From positions 1 through 64,000 of the forward strand of contig CAYPNP010000014.1 of assembly GCA_964412195.1 (NCBI GenBank): a stretch of DNA of 64,000 bases, written 5' to 3'. This document shows, piece after piece, positions 61,406-64,000 of the stretch. How positions within the stretch are numbered: position 1 is the stretch's first letter; every line of letters starts with the position of its first letter. A program made the translations under genes and the position numbers. This DNA is from CAYPNP01 sp964412195 (GTDB taxonomy: Bacteria > Acidobacteriota > JAAYUB01). Below the pieces are notes generated by a model. The model ran no database searches, was not told where the DNA came from, and worked only from the letters and a program-made list of their open reading frames with translations.

Positions 61406-63403
61406 ATGCACCATCCCGGACCGGCGCGCAGCCCCTGGATTCTGGCGTTGTGGGGCGCCCTCGCCGCCTGGCTCGCCGCCGCGGCGTCGCCCGCGGTGGA
61501 CTACCGCATCGATGCGCGCCTGGATCCGGACAAGAAGGAGATCTCCGGCCGCGAGGTCCTCACCTGGACCAACTACGCCCCCGACCCGGTCGACCGCCTG
61601 ATGTTTCACCTGTACATGAACGCCTTCGCCGACAGGAATTCCACTTTTCTGTCGGAGAGCCGGACCTGGTGGGCCCGCGGGTCCAGTTTCAATCCGAAGA
61701 GAGCGGGCGGCTGCGACGTCTGGAGCCTGGTCATCGACGGGATGGGAGACTTGTCCCGGTCGGTCCGCTTCGTCCAGCCCGACGACGGCAACCGGACCGA
61801 CCGGACGGTCATGGAGGTCCCCCTCCCCCGCCCCGTCCAACCTGGGGAGACGCTGGCCATCCGGATCCGCTTCCTCACCCGGCTGCCGGGCCTCGTCGCC
61901 CGCGCCGGCTGGACCGGCGACTTTTTCATGGCCGGCCAATGGTTCCCCAAGATCGGCGTCCTGGAACCGCCCGGCTGGCGGGGGGCCACGGCCACCCGCT
62001 GGAACTGCCACCAGTATCACAAGGAGAGCGAGTTCTACGCCAACTTCGGATCGTACGACGTCACGCTCACCCTGCCCAGCCGGTTCAAGGTGGGCGCCAC
62101 CGGCCAGCGCGTCGGCATGACGGTGGATCCCAAGAAGAAGACCACGACCTACCGGTATGTCCAGGCCAACGTGCACGATTTCGCCTGGGCGGCCGATCCC
62201 GATTTCGTCGAGGTGACCGAACGGTTTTCGGGCGACCGGGACGTGCCCGAGGCGGAGCGTCGCTACTGGGCGGAAATCCTGGGCTGCCCGCCGCGGGACC
62301 TCCGCCTCCCCGACGTGACCATGATCCTGCTGATGAGCCCCGGCCACCGGGACCAGGCCGCGCTCCACGTGCGCACGCTCAAGGAGGCGATCCGCGGCTA
62401 CGGCATGATGCTGGGGCCGTACCCCTACGAGACGATCACCCTGATCGATCCGCCCCCCGGCGGTGAAGCCTCCGGCGGGATGGAGTACCCCACCCTCTTC
62501 ACCGCGGGCACCCATTCCATCGTCAAGTTCTGGCCCTTCAACAAGATCCACATTGAAACCGTGGTCACACACGAGTACGGGCACAACTACTGGTACGGGA
62601 TGGTGGGTTCCAACGAGTTCGAAGAGCCATGGCTGGACGAGGGGCTCAACAGCTTCAGCGAATCGGCTGTCCGCCACTCCCTGGATCCCGGCCGGCGCAG
62701 GCACGAATTGACGGCCGCACGCGGGATGGGCAGCTTCCAGGCTTATCGATCCGGATATCTCCTCTCTCTCCCATTGCACGATCCGCTGGACGATTGGTCT
62801 TGGCGGTTCTATCCGGGGCAGTACGGCGTGAACACATATGACCGGCCCGTGGTCACCTTGTTGACCCTGCAAAAGCTCATGGGCCGGAAGAAGTTCTACC
62901 GCACGCTGCGCGATTTCCATCTCCGGTGGCGTTTCCGGCATCCCGACACGGCGGATTTCGTGGCGGCATTTTCGGCGGCCGGAGGGCCGGCGGCAGCGGC
63001 ATTCCTGGACCAGGCCGTCCATACCGAGGCGGCGCTGGATTTCGCCGTTGACGAGGTGGACAACAGCGAACCGGCACCGAAGACCGGCGTCATCCGAAGT
63101 TCCGTCCAGCTGAGCCGGAAAGGCACCATCCGGATGCCGGTGGACGTCCAGTTCCGGTTCGAGGACGGCCACACGGTCCGGAAGACCTGGCCGGCCGAGA
63201 CCCGCTGGACCGTCTTCCGGTTCGAGGGGAAGTCTCCGCTCACCGAAGTCATTGTGGACCCCGAAACGCGGATCGCGCTGGACAGCAACCTCGCCAACAA
63301 CTCGTGGGCGCACTTCCCGCCGCAGGATTACATCGGCCGATGGCGGGCTTTCTTTCAGGCCGGGTTGCAGCACCTGCTGCAGTTGTGCACCCTGCTGTCT
63401 TGA
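61406..63403 (+). CDS. Exported M1-family metallopeptidase
   Basis: A 665-residue exported peptidase. A signal peptide (PWILALWGALAAWLAAAASP) leads to a beta-sandwich domain of the aminopeptidase-N type (YRIDARLDPDKKEISGREVL). The zinc site VVTHEYGHNYWYGMVGSNEF follows (H-E-x-x-H near 393-397). The third ligand Glu is in WLDEGLNSF, and the substrate motif reads GGMEYP, the M1 G-x-M-E-N type with Tyr for Asn. The length and C-terminal region match secreted M1-like peptidases of Acidobacteria and Bacteroidetes. ATG 61406 follows AAGGAG. Confidence 0.9.
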   Translation: MHHPGPARSPWILALWGALAAWLAAAASPAVDYRIDARLDPDKKEISGREVLTWTNYAPDPVDRLMFHLYMNAFADRNSTFLSESRTWWARGSSFNPKRAGGCDVWSLVIDGMGDLSRSVRFVQPDDGNRTDRTVMEVPLPRPVQPGETLAIRIRFLTRLPGLVARAGWTGDFFMAGQWFPKIGVLEPPGWRGATATRWNCHQYHKESEFYANFGSYDVTLTLPSRFKVGATGQRVGMTVDPKKKTTTYRYVQANVHDFAWAADPDFVEVTERFSGDRDVPEAERRYWAEILGCPPRDLRLPDVTMILLMSPGHRDQAALHVRTLKEAIRGYGMMLGPYPYETITLIDPPPGGEASGGMEYPTLFTAGTHSIVKFWPFNKIHIETVVTHEYGHNYWYGMVGSNEFEEPWLDEGLNSFSESAVRHSLDPGRRRHELTAARGMGSFQAYRSGYLLSLPLHDPLDDWSWRFYPGQYGVNTYDRPVVTLLTLQKLMGRKKFYRTLRDFHLRWRFRHPDTADFVAAFSAAGGPAAAAFLDQAVHTEAALDFAVDEVDNSEPAPKTGVIRSSVQLSRKGTIRMPVDVQFRFEDGHTVRKTWPAETRWTVFRFEGKSPLTEVIVDPETRIALDSNLANNSWAHFPPQDYIGRWRAFFQAGLQHLLQLCTLLS

Positions 63404-63419
63404 AGAGGAGCGCCACCGC

Positions 63420-64000
63420 ATGAACACCAAATCAATCCTTCGCACCACCGGCTCCCTCGCCGCTTTCCTCTACGCCGCGTCCCTCCTGCTCACCTGGCCA
63501 TCGGCCGGCGTGTTCGGTGGCGCCTTGAACCGCTTCGCCGGCGCCTCCCTGTTCCCCGCCCCCCTGGGCGGCGGCGATATTTTCTTCCTGAGCGAGTTCT
63601 GGCCCAACGCCCGGGCCAGCCTGGCGATGGTGTCCTACACCCTACTCCCGCTGGTGGTGGTGTACGTTCTACTACAGATCGTCAGCAGCGCCGGGATCAT
63701 GGCGGCCTTCTCCCGGCCGGATCCGGACCGGGCCCTCCCCGCCTTCGCCGTCGGCACGGTCCGCCTGGGCCCCCGATTTTTCCTGCTCTTCCTGGTCATG
63801 CTGCCGGCGTATGCCCTGAGCGTTTTCATCTTCTGCGTGCCGGGCCTGATCATCAGCGTATTCATCCGGGAAGGGTCCTCGGAGATGGCGCCGATCTACA
63901 TGGGCATTCTGTTCGCTTTTCTGGGCGGTTGCGGGCTGGCGGCGGGCCAGGTGTACCATTATTCGGCCAAAGCCGCGTTGGCCTGGCGGACGACCCGACT
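63420..64000 (+). CDS. Membrane protein, truncated at the window edge
   Basis: At least 193 codons, open to the end of the window. The visible part has about four hydrophobic segments: an N-terminal helix (about 8-28), and helices near 75-92, 117-145 and 155-175. The pattern of alternating helices and short loops suggests a six-helix permease-like or Yip1-like protein, but no family motif is recognised. It begins 16 bases after the M1 peptidase stop with GAGGAG upstream, so the two probably share a transcript. Confidence 0.72.
   Translation, partial: MNTKSILRTTGSLAAFLYAASLLLTWPSAGVFGGALNRFAGASLFPAPLGGGDIFFLSEFWPNARASLAMVSYTLLPLVVVYVLLQIVSSAGIMAAFSRPDPDRALPAFAVGTVRLGPRFFLLFLVMLPAYALSVFIFCVPGLIISVFIREGSSEMAPIYMGILFAFLGGCGLAAGQVYHYSAKAALAWRTTR

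Noticed and set aside
60365..63448. A 1,027-codon frame antisense to the Yip1-like and M1 peptidase genes
   Set aside because: Shadow frame; the sense strand carries signal peptide, H-E-x-x-H and ribosome binding sites.

Overview
The window is a 64 kb, GC-rich, gene-dense stretch of bacterial chromosome with short intergenic gaps; no stretch over about 300 bases lacks a gene. The best guess for the host is a member of Acidobacteriota. The reasons are three secreted VWFA-related proteins of the type abundant in that phylum, a serine palmitoyltransferase cassette, a gingipain-like secreted peptidase and a split complex I operon. This placement rests on gene content, not on a marker phylogeny. 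No rRNA, tRNA, CRISPR array or complete insertion sequence was seen.

Layout. 1-4 kb: flippase-like membrane protein, pssA-psd (phosphatidylethanolamine synthesis), a DUF465 protein and a VWFA protein. 4-9 kb: histidine kinase with a haem-type CxxCH sensor domain, then a 1,121-residue C25 peptidase with FN3 and dockerin-like modules. 9-16 kb: polysaccharide sugar-phosphate transferase, PrsW protease, nitrilase-family amidase, glutamine synthetase, a small Cys-rich YHS-like protein and a GT39 transferase. 16-21 kb: aroC, then the conserved rpmH-rnpA-yidC-mnmE block. 21-29 kb: nuoABCDEFGHI, without nuoJKLMN. 29-33 kb: a TPR protein resembling type III secretion chaperones with a small partner, a PilZ protein and two VWFA proteins. 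33-40 kb: PflX-like radical SAM enzyme, glycogen phosphorylase, DedA protein, then an overlapping serine palmitoyltransferase / ceramide-reductase-like / PAP2-Aur1-like cassette. 40-48 kb: a minus-strand arsenic operon transcribed from a good promoter near 47.9 kb, handling both inorganic arsenic (Acr3, ArsC, ArsR) and probably organic arsenic (ArsM, ArsF-like, ArsG-like, ArsP-like), with several thiol-redox proteins. 48-49 kb: a broken radical SAM gene. 49-54 kb: manC, hom, GT2 and ugd (surface polysaccharide precursors plus homoserine dehydrogenase). 54-64 kb: propeller lipoprotein, HAD protein, YfhO-like membrane protein, EamA transporter, zinc-ribbon Yip1-like protein, M1 peptidase and a truncated membrane protein at the right edge.

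The most interesting systems are the candidate bacterial sphingolipid cassette (36.5-40.4 kb) and the composite arsenic operon (40.4-47.9 kb). The arsenic operon includes a rhodanese lacking its catalytic cysteine, a frameshifted DGC-type zinc-binding protein and an ArsR with an extra Cys-rich tail. All functions are inferred by reading sequence motifs; no database search was run.
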